From positions 107,587,307 to 107,651,306 of the forward strand of contig NC_089822.1 in the NCBI RefSeq assembly GCF_035046505.1: a DNA stretch of 64,000 nt. Reading direction: 5' to 3'. The notes under the pieces were generated by a model, which did not search any database, had not been told where the DNA came from, and saw nothing but the letters and a program-made list of their open reading frames with translations. The DNA is from Tiliqua scincoides. Its lineage: Eukaryota; Chordata; Lepidosauria; Squamata; Scincidae. The translations under genes were made by a program, and so were the position numbers. Positions 37,917 through 49,500 of this stretch are shown in pieces; the stretch's first letter is position 1, and the number at the start of each line of letters is the position of its first letter.

Positions 37917-40010
37917 GCACAGGCAGGCACTCAATGTTGTTCAGCGCTTCTTCGGTGACTACATTTTCTCTGGAATATAGCTCAGAGTAGTGCTGCACCC
38001 AGCGTTCCATCTGCTGCGCCCGATCCTGGATGACCTCGCCTGCAGCAGACTTCAGGGGGCAATTTTCTTCTGTGTTGGACCTAGGGCCTGCTTGATACCA
38101 TCATACATCCCCTTGATGTTGCCCTTGTCAGCTGCTATCTGTATCTGGGAACAGAGCTGGAGCCAGTAGCACATCTCCTGGCAGTCTGCTGGACTTTGCT
38201 GCGAGCAGCTCGGAGGACCTGCAGGTTGCGCTCACTGGGACAGGCCTTGTATGCTGCTTGAGCTCTCCTCTTTTCCTCAATGACTGGTGTCAACTCCTCA
38301 GAGTGGGCTTCAAACCAGTCTGCCGCCTTGTTGGTCTTCTTGCCGAATATGGACAAGGCGGTGTTGTAAACGGCATTCTTGAAATGTTCCCATCTGCTGG
38401 ATGCGTTTGCGTCGGCTGGGCCTGGAAGAGATTCCTTAAGCACTCGTGCAAATTTCTCCACTTTTCTCTGATCCCGGGTCTTGCTGGTATCAATGCAACA
38501 TCTTCCTTCCTTTTTCGTGTGATACAGTCGCTTTGTTTGCAGTTTCACTCTGCTGCACACCAGGGAGTGGTCAGTGTCGCAGGCAGCACCCTGATAACTG
38601 CGTGTGATCTTGATGCTGGAAAGGCTGGAGCGTCTGGTAAGAATCAGGTCGAGCTGGTGCCAGTGCTTTGATCTTGGGTGTCTCCAAAAGACTCTATGTT
38701 GGGGCTTCGTGTTCAAGAACGTGTTGCTGACACAGAGACCGTGATGACAGCAAAACTCTAGCAGGCGTTGGCCATTTTTGTTCATCTTCCCAGTGCCAAA
38801 CTGACCTAAGCAAGAAGGCCATGAACTGTTATCAGCACCAACTCTAGCATTGAAATCACCGAGGATGAACAATGGCTCTTTTACGGGGATCTTCTTGATA
38901 GTGGTGGCCAGGTCATTGTAGAATTTGTCTTTGGCTTCTGCTGGAGACGACAGAGTCAGTGCATAAGCACTGATGAGAGTGACAGCTCCTGCTGATGACT
39001 GGAGCTGCAGGGACAAAATTCTTTCACTTCCCGCAGTAGGTGGGATGATGGATTTCAGCAGGGTATTTCTGATCGCAAAGCCAATGCCATGTTCCCTGGT
39101 TTCATTTGGTGGTTTTCCCTGCCAGAAAAATGAGAAATTTCTCTCCTTGACAGATCCAGAATCTGGCAGCCTCGTCTCTTGAAGGGCGACGATGTCCATC
39201 TGCAGTCTGCTCAGCTCCATGTTGATGACAGCTGTTTTGCGTGCATTGTCTATTTCTTGCAGGTCATCAGAGAAGCCAGGTGTCATTGTCCTTACATTCC
39301 AGGTGCCCAGCTTTAGGGCAGAAGTTTTCTGTTTTCTGTTGCATGGTGCAGAGTTGTCGATCCGCTTGTCGGTTTTCACCCTAAACCCCACACACCCCGT
39401 GAGGTTAACGGACCGTGGCAAGGCAACACCTTACTGGCTGGGGACTGCCCAGCTTAAGGCAGGCAGTAGCTGCCCAATGAGATGCAATGATCTCTCCCAC
39501 CGTCGGAAGCAGCCCCTGGCATCACGCTCTACGCCAATCGAGCAAAGACTTATAACTGGTAAAACTGCTGCTTCCCGTTTTGTGCTGATGCCATATGGCG
39601 AAGTTGGAGTGTCCTCTCCAGTGCGTGAAGCCTGGGTAAAGAAGATATGGAGGATAGGCTGTTACCCATGCAGCAAATCCCCCCTCTCCACGTCGCTGGA
39701 ATGGTCCAATGGAAAGGCAGAAGCCAATATGGTTGGTTCCAGCGGCGTTGCAGGAGTTGCCAGAATGTGACTGTGTTCAGCTGCGAATTGCCTCAGGGAC
39801 TCCGGCTCCTGATTTTGCCTCGAGGTTGACTCCTGAAGCCTTTTCCACAACTGGATATAGCCACAAGGCAGTGGAGGTTTGACATCAGAGTTTCCTTCTC
39901 TTAGAGGAGTTCCTTCCCAGGCTGACGAGTCACATCTACCCAGTGGCTGTTTGGTCACCTCTTACGACAAGTACAGCCAAACTGAGGGCCTGTTCTTATC
40001 CCCAGCCCCC
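37917..40010 (-). mobile_element. LINE with intact 5' end but no reverse transcriptase
   Basis: The minus-strand element starts at about 40010 ('gataagaacaggccctcagt'). It has about 590 bp of 5' leader, then the endonuclease ORF at 39421-38135. A frame change near 38110-38135 leads on through DRAQQMERWVQHYSELYSRE and ALNNIECLP, ending at 37917. The polymerase and the 3' end are missing. Most LINE copies lose the 5' end, so this shape is unusual. Confidence 0.88.
38135..39421 (-). CDS. LINE ORF: apurinic/exonuclease-type (EEP) endonuclease domain
   Basis: A 428-codon frame with the order of an EEP endonuclease: TWNVRTM (40-46, N41-42 region), LQETRLP (80-86), ILGDFNARVG (186-195), WHQLDLIL (254-261) and CDTDHSLVC (281-289). 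All expected metal and catalytic residues (N, E, D-x-N, D, D-H) are visible. In a full element this domain nicks target DNA to prime reverse transcription. The remaining part up to about 428 is the linker that precedes the polymerase. The clade is uncertain; an RTE-like or related EEP-LINE fits, and together with the zinc finger at 10238 it does not match CR1. It is open across 1.28 kb but truncated in function. Confidence 0.88.
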   Translation of the reverse strand: MPRSVNLTGCVGFRVKTDKRIDNSAPCNRKQKTSALKLGTWNVRTMTPGFSDDLQEIDNARKTAVINMELSRLQMDIVALQETRLPDSGSVKERNFSFFWQGKPPNETREHGIGFAIRNTLLKSIIPPTAGSERILSLQLQSSAGAVTLISAYALTLSSPAEAKDKFYNDLATTIKKIPVKEPLFILGDFNARVGADNSSWPSCLGQFGTGKMNKNGQRLLEFCCHHGLCVSNTFLNTKPQHRVFWRHPRSKHWHQLDLILTRRSSLSSIKITRSYQGAACDTDHSLVCSRVKLQTKRLYHTKKEGRCCIDTSKTRDQRKVEKFARVLKESLPGPADANASSRWEHFKNAVYNTALSIFGKKTNKAADWFEAHSEELTPVIEEKRRAQAAYKACPSERNLQVLRAARSKVQQTARRCATGSSSVPRYR

Positions 40011-40040
40011 AAGGGATTATGCAGGAGTGGAGGGGCAGAA

Positions 40041-40390
40041 AGGGAGATTGTGGGGGATGGAGGATTGCAGGGCAAGAGAGGAGGGTTGTGGGGAATGGAG
40101 GACTGCAGGGGGATAGAGGGGGGTTGTGGGTAATGGAGGATTGTAGAGGGGGAGGGAGGAGAGAGGGGAGTTGTGGGTAATGGGGAATTGCAGAGGGAGA
40201 GAGAGAATGAGGGTAATGGAGGATTGCAGAGGGGGAGGGAGGAGAGAGGGGGGTTGTGGGTAATGGGGGACTGCAGAGGGAGAGAAGGAATGAGGGTAAT
40301 GGAGGATTGCGAAGGGGGAGGGAGGAGAGAGGGAGGTTGTGGGTACTGGGGGATTGCAAAGGGAGAGAAGGGATGAGGGATAACTGTGCA
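40041..40390. repeat. Purine-rich minisatellite
   Basis: Irregular units of about 36-42 bp ('gggttgtgggtaatggagga' and 'ttgcagagggggagggagga') in a higher-order period of about 83 bp (marker 'gagggtaatgg' at 40209 and 40292). The plus strand is almost all purine plus T, with repeated GGGG runs. It begins close to the 5' end of the LINE at 40010. Long frames on the minus strand are repeat artefacts. Confidence 0.9.
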
Positions 40391-41097
40391 AAAAGGCACT
40401 TTTTCAAGTGGTGCCCCTCTTATATTTAGCAGGGGGAGAACAACCATCCCTCTTCAACCCAGCGCAGTTTCTCGAACCAATCAGGGGCACACCTTTTATT
40501 ATTTAATTAATTAAATTTGCTTTTGTCTGGCAGGGGGGCTACAAATCTTTGACCCCACTTAGCAGATAGATGCTTTAGTTATGGCAGTGACTGGGGGGGA
40601 GGCAGCAGAGCAAGTGGGTGGCAAGCTGCTGGGGGGGGAGGCAGGTTTTCTCCCAATTTGCACTTTTATAAAAGTTCAAGCATGATGTCACTTCCGGTTG
40701 TGACATCACTTCCGGGGCAACATTTTGAGCTTGGCACCGGGCTACACGATCATTAGCTACGCCACTATTGTTGTCCTTCTAGTTATTGTTCTTAAGCCAG
40801 TAAGAAATATCTGTTTTCTTTCTCTCACTTCCATTTAAATTTGACCTCCAGCAATATCAACTTATGATCTTAGCAGTAGCTTAGCTGGGAGTGTGGGTAT
40901 CCAAGGCCAGGTGATGTGACCCAGGGCCATCATGATGTACATGTTGGTACTTATGGAGAAGATCTGGAATGCATTTCCACTACAGCTTTAATCCACTTTC
41001 AATGCACTTCTATTCTCCCAATACAATCTGTGGGGACTGTGTTACAGTCTCCAGAAAGCATTGCATTGAAAGAAGTCTACTGATTAAAGCTGCAGGG

Positions 41098-41290
41098 CAG
41101 TGTTTCTCAAACTTTGAGGGAGCTTTACTCCTTCAGTAAGTGTTTGCGGGGTAGGAGCTAGGGCAGCAATGCGATCCCCAGGATCGCATCACTAAGGGGG
41201 GAAAGGGGCATGCTTTGTACTTACTTTAAACTAGGAAGGGCTGCTGGAGGCTGCAGGAGGTGTGGAGAGCCCTGCACAGTCCTCCTCAGC
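41098..41290. mobile_element. hAT-like MITE, left part
   Basis: It starts CAGTGTTTCTCAAACTTTGA and continues 'agtaagtgtttgcggggtag', nearly the same as the complete element at 56121. The right end was not identified. Confidence 0.7.
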
Positions 41291-41727
41291 TCTCCCCGAT
41301 GCTTGGAACATTCAGTAAAAACGGGCACAAAGCACTTCCGTTTTGCAGAAGGTGCAAAAGGAGGTGCAAAATGTGTCCCTGGCATCCTTCTGCAGAGATC
41401 TTCAGGTGTCTGAAGGTCCCCACCCCATATGAATATGGCAGCCTCGTACACTGTTGGTTTCACCAGTGGCCTCCAAGAAGGCTTTGTTTTGATTGGTATG
41501 ACCAGAGCCCCTGCCCCAGCCAAGGGTCAAATGGAGATCCTTGGCACAAAACTCATACAGCAAGACCAGCTCAACCATCCAGTTGAGGGCCCTGGGATCA
41601 GGGGATGTTGGAAGGCCATAAAAGCAGCATTCCACACGGAGTAGACCCTCCACAAGGCCCAGGAGTACCCCAGCCAGAGCACCCATAATACTGTGTGGGC
41701 GGAGGCACCACAACCCATTTTTAGGGC

Positions 41728-41933
41728 TGTGATTTTCAACCTTTATCCTCTTATGGCACACTGACAAGGCACTAAAATTGTCAAGGTAGACCATCAGTTT
41801 TTTGACAATTGACACTGCACTGACAGCAGGGACTTGCATCCCCCAGTGTCCCTACTAACAAATGATCCTCCTCCAAATTCTCACGGTGCACCTGCAGACC
41901 ACCCATGGCACAGCAGTGGGTTGAAAATGGCTG
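41728..41933. mobile_element. hAT-like MITE
   Basis: Ends CTGTGATTTTCAACC and GGTTGAAAATGGCTG are inverted repeats. The flanks ttttaggg and ctttagag are similar, consistent with an aged 8-bp duplication. Confidence 0.55.
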
Positions 41934-42321
41934 CTTTAGAGACTGCCATTATATAGATAAGCAACTGAGGGAGCTGGGGGGGGGGCAACTGAGGGGGCAA
42001 CTGAGGGGGCTAGAGAGTGGCAGCTTATAGTTTATAAGCTTATAGCTTATAGACATAGGTTTCAGTGGAAAATTCTGGTGCAGATTGTCCAGTGTCTGCT
42101 TACTCTACAAGGTTTGTGGTTTGGAATGACATTAACCAGTGTTTCCTTTATGTGGGAGTACCAATAAATTCCGTGTGTGATAGAGAGTAAAAACATTGTA
42201 TGGAAAGAAGGATGGACAGGTGTTTGGTTTAAAACAAAGACTTCTTTATTGTGTTAGTATCTGTATTTGCCCTAAAAATACCTGATCGCATATTCTCTCC
42301 CACTTTGAATTATAAGTCTCT

Positions 42322-43266
42322 TCATGCTGTTGACATACATGTCCTTCTGCCTAAAGTATTTTTGAGGGCAAGTTGCACATCTTTGTTTCTGAGGCTGTAA
42401 ACCAGGGGATTCAATAAGGGTGTCACCATTGTGTAACTGACTGATATGAAGATGTCCTGATCCAGTGAGTAGGTAGATTTGGGCCTTAAATAGATGATGG
42501 AGGCACAACCAAAGTGCACCACAACCACAATGATATGGGATGCACAGGTGGAAAAAGCTTTCTGCTTCCCCTTAGTGGAGGGGATCTTGAAGATGGTGTT
42601 GAGGATGAGGGCATAAGATAAAAGAACCAGCAAAAAAGAGCCAAAGATAATTACAATGCAAAAAATGAAAATGGAAATTTCAGTGACGCTGCTTTTTTTG
42701 CAGGCAAGCTTAAGAACTGGACCCATCTCACAGAAGAAATGGTGAATCTTATTGGGCCCACAAAATGGCAGCCTCACTATAAGCCCTTGTTCTATTATGG
42801 CAAAAATAAGGCTTATTATATAAGCAGAGGCCACCAGTTGCCTACAAATGCGTCGGTTCATGAGAACTGGGTAACGCAGAGGATGGCAGATGGCCGCGTA
42901 ACGGTCATAACCCATCTGGGTCAGTATAATGCAGTTTACACCTCCAAGGGTATTGAAGAAAAATAGTTGAGCTATACAACCCCCAAAAGAAATGGCTTTT
43001 GTTTCTGTTATCAGATTCGCCAGCATTTTTGGGACTATAACAAAACTGTAGCAGATTTCAGAGCAGGACAGAACAGAAAGGAAGAAATACATGGGAGTAT
43101 GAAGTGTGCGGTCAACCCAGATAACTGTGATTAGGAGAGTATTAGCAGTTATACTGGTCAAATATATCAGGAAGAATACAACAAACAATACAGTCTTCAG
43201 ATCTAGGAAGCTGGAGAATCCAGTCAGGATAAATTCATACACCACAGTATTATTTCTGCTTCCCAT
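42322..43266 (-). CDS. Olfactory receptor, class II (family 10-like), intact
   Basis: A single-exon 314-aa seven-helix receptor with an N-terminal sequon at N5, PMYFF (58-62), MGYDRY (118-123), C97 and C179 for the loop disulphide, KAFSTCASH (236-244) and PLLNPLVYSLRN (283-294). These are the class II odorant receptor marks. The usual GN of helix 1 is AN (41-42). An AG acceptor (tttacag) about 20 bp upstream of the start fits the usual 5' UTR intron. It is expected in olfactory neurons with Golf signalling; the odorant is unknown. Closest in the window is the receptor at 49814, with the shared run VVVVHFGCASIIYLRPKS. The family 10 label rests on helix 6-7 wording from memory. Confidence 0.95.
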   Translation of the reverse strand: MGSRNNTVVYEFILTGFSSFLDLKTVLFVVFFLIYLTSITANTLLITVIWVDRTLHTPMYFFLSVLSCSEICYSFVIVPKMLANLITETKAISFGGCIAQLFFFNTLGGVNCIILTQMGYDRYAAICHPLRYPVLMNRRICRQLVASAYIISLIFAIIEQGLIVRLPFCGPNKIHHFFCEMGPVLKLACKKSSVTEISIFIFCIVIIFGSFLLVLLSYALILNTIFKIPSTKGKQKAFSTCASHIIVVVVHFGCASIIYLRPKSTYSLDQDIFISVSYTMVTPLLNPLVYSLRNKDVQLALKNTLGRRTCMSTA

Positions 43267-43354
43267 TGATTCAAGGTGTCAAATCTGTAAAGAAATCATA
43301 GTAGAAATGGTTGGAACCAGGGCCTATAAGAGGCATTTTAGCAGGGGGTACAAA

Positions 43355-43630
43355 GTTTCTTCTGGGCCCCTTCCCAAAGAGGAAGGGGGGCAATGGGAGG
43401 TGGGCAGAATGGGGGGCAAAATAGGGTGGGGGAGGTGTTGACAGCCACAATAGTCTTTGGAGCTCAGATCTACTAGGCTTCTTGATGCAGAGTCCAGGTC
43501 TACCTGGACTAGTAGATCTGAGCTCCAAAGACTATTGTGGCTGTCAACACCTCCCCCACCCTATTTTGCCCCCCATTCTGCCCACCTCCCATTGCCCCCC
43601 TTCCTCTTTGGGAAGGGGCCCAGAAGAAAC
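43355..43630. repeat. Perfect 122-bp inverted repeat (palindrome)
   Basis: Arm 43355-43476 is the exact reverse complement of 43509-43630, with a 32-bp spacer (43477-43508). Arms start gtttcttctgggccccttcc and end cagatctactag. A diverged single copy of the arm sequence lies at about 10948-11105, so it is a dispersed repeat that was folded back on itself here. Confidence 0.97.
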
Positions 43631-43632
43631 TG

Positions 43633-43745
43633 ACCCATCTGGGTCAGTATAATGCAGTTTGCACCTCCAAGGGTATTGAAGAAAAATAGTTGAGCTATAC
43701 AACCCCCAAAAGAAATGGCTTTTGTTTCTGTTATCAGATTCGCCA
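43633..43745 (-). pseudogene. Olfactory receptor fragment copied from the neighbouring gene
   Basis: 113 bp matching 42910-43022 of the receptor at 42322 in the same orientation with one difference. It covers codons for about residues 82-119 (LANLITETK ... LTQMG; V110 is A here). It abuts the right arm of the palindrome. It is too short to be functional, and its near identity shows a recent copy. Confidence 0.95.
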
Positions 43746-44179
43746 AACACATTCCTAAGTCTCTCTGAAATTTTAGAAATATAGAAAATGGATTGCAGAA
43801 TATTAGCATTATTGTATTCAGGCTCACATTAAAATGGATCAAAATGAACTGCAGCAGCAGCTGTAGACCCACAGCTGTGTCCCTGAACTTCTATACACTC
43901 CTTCATGGTTATGGGATCCACAAGCCAAAGAGCTACTATAGCAGGCCAGTTTCCTCCCAGATTTGACACTGTTTGGAGGAGGGTCACGGATGCTTTCCTG
44001 GACCTGTATTGTGCCCCAGCATTATGCGCTGGCAGTGAGTTCAGGTAAAATAGGAAAATGTCAGGTCCCAGGAACTTTCTGGGCCCCCTCCTTTGGCTCC
44101 AGGGCCCCCTTTCTGACCCTGGGCTCAGGTACAAATTACCCCCCTCTCCTAGGCCCTGGTTGGAATGGGTTTTAATAAA

Positions 44180-46570
44180 CGTCAACATTATTTACAACAA
44201 ATACATTTCTCGTGAGATGATGACAGCGATTTATGATGTGGCCACATTTGGAATACTATGCACAGCTCTGCTTTCCCCATTTCAAAAACGATGCCACAGA
44301 GTTCAAAAAGGGAAACCAACTTGGTCAGCGGATTGGAGAACCCTTCTCTAACAGGAAAGGCTAGGGGCTTTTCAGTATAGGAAAAGATAACTAAGGGGAG
44401 ACATGATAGGAATTTAAATATTATGCATGGTGCAGAGAAACTGCTTACAAAGTCATTTTCCTGCCTCTGTCGCAATTCTAGAACACAGGAGGTCATCCAG
44501 TGAAGTTGATTGGCGGTTGATCCAGGATGGACCAAAGCACGTATTTCTTTACACAACACATAATTTATGGCATTTGTAGACCCACTGTGTGGTGATAGGC
44601 ACTGGATTAGAAGGCTTTAAAGCAGGATTAGACACATTCATGGAAAATGGCACAAAAACATATGATCTCCTGTGGATCAGGCCAAGGGCCCATCTAGTCG
44701 AGCTTCCTGTTTCTCACAGTGGCCCACCAGATGCCTCAGGGAGCACATAAAACAACAAGAGACCTGCATCCAGGTGCTGCTCCCTTGCACCTGGCATGGC
44801 AATGGCTATTAGTCAACATGACTGATATGCAGAACCTCTGACTACAAAGCACCACTCTGCCACACCATACCAGTTGCTGGGAAACAGCAATGGAAAGTAC
44901 TAGCTGCCTAAAGCTCTGCAGGTAAGTTTCCCAGGAGGACCAGGCTGGCTACTGTGGACATCAGGATGCCAGGTGAGGCAGACCCTTAGCTGGATCCAGC
45001 AGGTCTCTTCTGATGCTCATGAGTGTTTAGGCTTTCCTTATTTGTTCTGAACCACATTTGTACTATCCTGTACTATCCTTTAAACAAAGCCTTAGGAGAT
45101 CACGTAGCACCTGAAAGGTAAGCTGTTTCAATCGTCTGTGAGTGTACACAACCCCCCTCAGTAACAGCAACTTGAAGATGGGTGTGGTGGAAATACTCTG
45201 CAATTTGCAGAGAAATTCCCATCATGGACCATTTGAGAGTCCCTTCATACATGGCTGCTGCAATGCAAGGCACTACAGGCCTTCCAACTATTTCTGGCAT
45301 GTGACAAAACCACGGAAAATCAACTTCTCCCATGCTGTGGTAACAAGCCTGCAGCTGAGTGTTCTTTGGAGCCAGACATTGTGATACAGTCAGCATTGCA
45401 CCTAGGTTTGTAGAGGGTGTATAAATGATAACATAATTCATTCTTCTTTGAGATAATGTGAATTAATATTATCTTTGAGAGATGTTCACTCAGCTTCCGC
45501 CTTGCTATCCTTATGGAAGTAGCAGAAGGCTGTACTTTTTCAGAGCATGTTTTGCTTTTGATTGCTTGCTCAGAAGTTGCTTTCTCCTATCCTGTTCTGC
45601 TGTATTAAAACTTTAAATAATTCTTTATGTTAGTAAGCAATATGCATAATATTGAGGGCGCAATCCTAACCCACTTTCCAACACCAACATAAGGACAATG
45701 CAGCTCCTAGATAAGGAAACAAACATTCTCTTACTTTGGGGAGGCCTCCGTGAGTGCCCCCCAACTGCAGGATGCAGCACACGTCCCATTGGCAGAGCTA
45801 TGCCAGTGCTGGAAAGTGGATTAGGATTTCGGCCTAAATCTACCAATGAAGCTGTTATTTATGAGAGGCCATACAGGGTAGAGGTGAAAGCATTTAGAGG
45901 AGTGAAGAAAGAAAATCACCTTTGTGAACTTTGGGAACCTTTGGACTCTAACAGCATTGATGACAATGTTGCCTTCCACTATTCACTGCAAGATATATGT
46001 CTCTAGTAAGAGAAAAATGACAATTTGACCAAGAGAATTCAAAAGGAGATGCAATCAAAAAACTTACTATTCAAGAGGCATAAAAAATCAGGGGTGAGAT
46101 TGAAGAATGTGTAGATCTTGCAGTGTGCTTCTGACCTTTGCTGCCAAGAGAGTGTTGGCAAGTGTTCTTGCCAACTTGAGTGTTCAAGAGTAGACAAAGG
46201 TGAAGAGGCAGAAAGGAGGCTTCATAGTTACAGTGTTCAGGAAGATAATGTGATTTGGATGGAAATGAAGGCTGGGTGTTGGATCTCTACGCCAAGAACT
46301 CACATCTCACGCTCCACCTTAACTGGTAACTCCACAGGACACTTAAACACATTTTAGCCTCCTGGGGCATGACTTGCAACCCTTAAATAGCAGCAATTGG
46401 CAATCTTATTTGCAGCTGGTGATATTATCAGTGACATCCATTCCCAGAACACGTTATTCTACATGAGAATACATTCCCTCCTGAAGCTGTTAATTGGGCT
46501 GCTTGAATAAACATACACAGTTCATTGTTAATGAATGATTGCTGAAATTTCTGTTTTTAAAAAGATACCC
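44180..46570. repeat. Inverted segmental duplication, left copy
   Basis: This segment aligns in inverse to 61600-63870 in blocks: 44200-44640 with 63480-63860, 44850-45020 with 63300-63450, 45570-46080 with 62040-62360, and 46085-46560 with 61603-62010. Similarity looks like roughly 80-85%. It holds old CR1 remnants (about 44190-44640), a CR1 3' end inserted here only (about 44670-44830) and a MITE inserted here only (45656-45834). No gene was recognised inside. It lies upstream of the receptor at 42322. Confidence 0.85.
45656..45834. mobile_element. MITE of the 'ATCCTAACC' family with a paralogous empty site
   Basis: It starts GGGCGCAATCCTAACCC and ends TTAGGATTTCGGCC, flanked by TGA and TAA. 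The inverted copy of this region near 62280 runs straight from the left to the right flank without the element, confirming its limits. Confidence 0.85.
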
Positions 46571-49500
46571 TTGAGCATTGCATAGTGAAAGAATATGGTT
46601 CCTGACTGGGATCCTTAGCTTGGATGGTGGCAGTAAGTAAACTACTAGATTCACCTGGTTGTTCAGTAAAGGGAATCAAGTGGAAAGCAGGACTGTGTTA
46701 CTTAAGTAGCCAAGCAGATCCATAATGAGTTGAGTATAAATGGGTTGAGCCCAGGCCACCAGATGTCACATGCCATTTTCATCTGGCTCTGTAGCATCCC
46801 TCATGTTCAGGCCTGGTCTTTAGGACCATGGCAGATTCCCTTGTGGAATGGACAGTCAGCTCTCATTATCTGTTAGGGTTAAGTTCTTGGAAAACCTAGT
46901 GGATACCAAATTAGTGGATACTGAATCATTGAGCCTATGAGGACAATGGGGTTCCAGGGGACTTTTCCCCCATATTCTCTATGAACTTTATGAACCTAAA
47001 TCTTAATTTGAAGTATATGAGGATGGATGATAGCAAGGGCTCATTCACATCTCTGACATCTGATGCTTCCTTCTCTTTGCTGGATATCCCTGGATGCATT
47101 GAACATTGTGCTGATGGTCATGGCAATTTATCCTTGCTGGTTATTCCTCATTGAAGGTTGCTGGCCCAACAATAAGGCCTCAGCAGTCAGCAGTGGGGAG
47201 GGGGCAGCTTTGCCTGTCCTCCTTCTCCACCTGTCTCTTGACTCCATCCCTTGGCTTGCCACAGCCCCAGAGCAGCCCTCAGGTAGCCTTCCACAGACTT
47301 CTCATCATTGGCCTCTCATCATCACCAGGGTTGTGAAGGTTCAGCTGGAATCCCTGAGATGGTGCCTGAGATGGTGGGGCAAGTCTGGAAATGGACGCAA
47401 ATGTGTCTGGCAATTCTCCAGGGGCAAATCTGCTGTGGCACCAGCACAGTATTAGTGGATAACAAGAAAAGAGTGGCAGATAATTGAGAGATAGGTGGCA
47501 ATTCTGCTTTTTACAGATAAGCACATTCACAGATACTGAATTTGCATATAAAGAGAACTGACTGTATTTAGTACTTGTAGAATGTACTTAGGAACATGAT
47601 ACTTAGGAATTGGCAAGCTGCTTACCAACCCCTTCTTCTGTCCCCCCGTCACCCCACCCCCTGGTGCAAGCCCCTGTTGCCCCCAAGTTGAGGAGCAAGG
47701 GAACAATGAGTGGCTCACTGCTTTTGACTCCAGTCTTTCTCCAGCGAAAAAAGCTCTCTTACCTCAGGTAATGCAGCCATGGCACCAATGAATCTCCTTG
47801 GATCTACAGCCACTTTTGAGCAGGCGCAGACCCAAGGAGGCCTGTGTCCGTCTGCCTAGACCGGGAAGTGGCACCGGATACAGTGGTGGAGGCTGCCTCC
47901 ATATCCACCCCCTTCCTGGGCCTGTTCCTCTGCTCCTCTTGTCTTCCCCCCACCCTCCCCATACCTCCAGAAGCTGCACTGCTGCCCATCAGGGCAACTT
48001 ACCCTGGTGGCGGCACGTCGCCCTCTTCCCAGAGCTGACACTCCCCACTCAGAGGGTGCCGTAAACGTGCTTTATGGCATGTTTATGAGATGCAGAGCCA
48101 GAGCTGGAGCTCAGCACTGGCGCCAGGGCTCCAGAGGATTGGACTCTTAAGAAACCAAAATATATTTTACAGGCCTGAGTTTGGTCTTGAGTACAGCTAG
48201 TACGAGCCAGCCTAGCTGCTTAGTGGAGATACCAAAGTCTAAGTTATGCTCCAGAGCCTTGCGGCCTGGGTCCCTGCGTGGGAGAGAGCCTAGGGACAGC
48301 AAGGGCCTGTAGGGCCTCCTAGTCCCTGAACTGAGGCACTGGCATGTTCAGGATGCTGGCGATACTACCAAGATTCAGTACTTAGTCATTTGGATTTAAT
48401 TGGCTAAGAACTGTACTGTGCTGTCTTAAGGTACGTTGTGTCCCTTTAAGACTGCAAGGAGCAGAAAGACCCCAACTTGACACTTAAGCTGAGATTTAGA
48501 CCCTTAATTGTCTGAATCCTAAATTGGGCATGGAAACCCCTGGACTGCTGGAAGCTGGGACAGCAGGGCCAGGGGCTGTAAGAACTGATAAGGTCCGGGT
48601 GCTTGGGTTGTGGACCAGATCCTTATTTGACACCAAAGCAGTTTCTTCCTGGCTATCATGATTGTTGTCATGTGAACAAGGACCAAGAACTAACAGCTTT
48701 ATGAGGACCACCCAAGCTGTGACCAGGTCTTTCTGCACTGCTGAGGCATTGCTCTTGCCTGATCAACAGCAAACAGAACTGTAAATGTGATTTCACTCCA
48801 CAGATAAGATAGGCTCTTCTTTAAACAATGAATGAAAGCTAATGCCTGCTCTTCCCTTCACCCTGTGTCAGTACACGCTGCTGCAAGGCTCCTGAAGTAC
48901 CCATTTAAAACAAATGGAACCAAAAAATGAACATATTGTCTTTGGAGCTCATTGTTTTAATTCTCATTTGCATTTACTGCAAAGCAAATGAAAACAAATG
49001 GAACGTATTCATTTTCATCTGTTTTCAAATGAAATGCACACTTTTACTCCTGATGAATCTCTGAGAAGATTAAAATCAGAGATCAAGCCTGCCTGGAAAC
49101 AATGCACATCTGGCCCACCACAAGATTTTCTACAGCATACAATGAATTGTGCTTTGTTTGACAGTGAATTTGCTAATGTTTGAAATTTTCACTCATGATA
49201 CATCATTTCTTAGTTTAAGCACAGCATTTTTTCTTTGTCATATTCAATTTCTCTTTTGTTCTGAATCATATCCAGTGGCATTGCGAGGGAGGTGTGGGCC
49301 ACACTGGGTGACTTGCATAAGGGGGGGGTATACAACTACTCACCAAAATTTTTAAAATCTTGATATTTTTGAATATTACCATCATGTTATATATCAATTG
49401 ATATGTAATTTCATGCAGAACAAAATAAAACAGACAACGTTGAAATATCTTTATTCTATCAAACATTATAGCCATAAAACCAGCAGGAGCAGGGTGACGG

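Noticed and set aside
39962-40447. Proline/serine-rich frames up to 161 codons on the minus strand
   Set aside because: They are translations of a purine-rich minisatellite.
47063-47455. A 130-codon frame with a hydrophobic start
   Set aside because: It lies inside a Tigger-like MITE with terminal repeats at 46853 and 47564, and shows no known domain.
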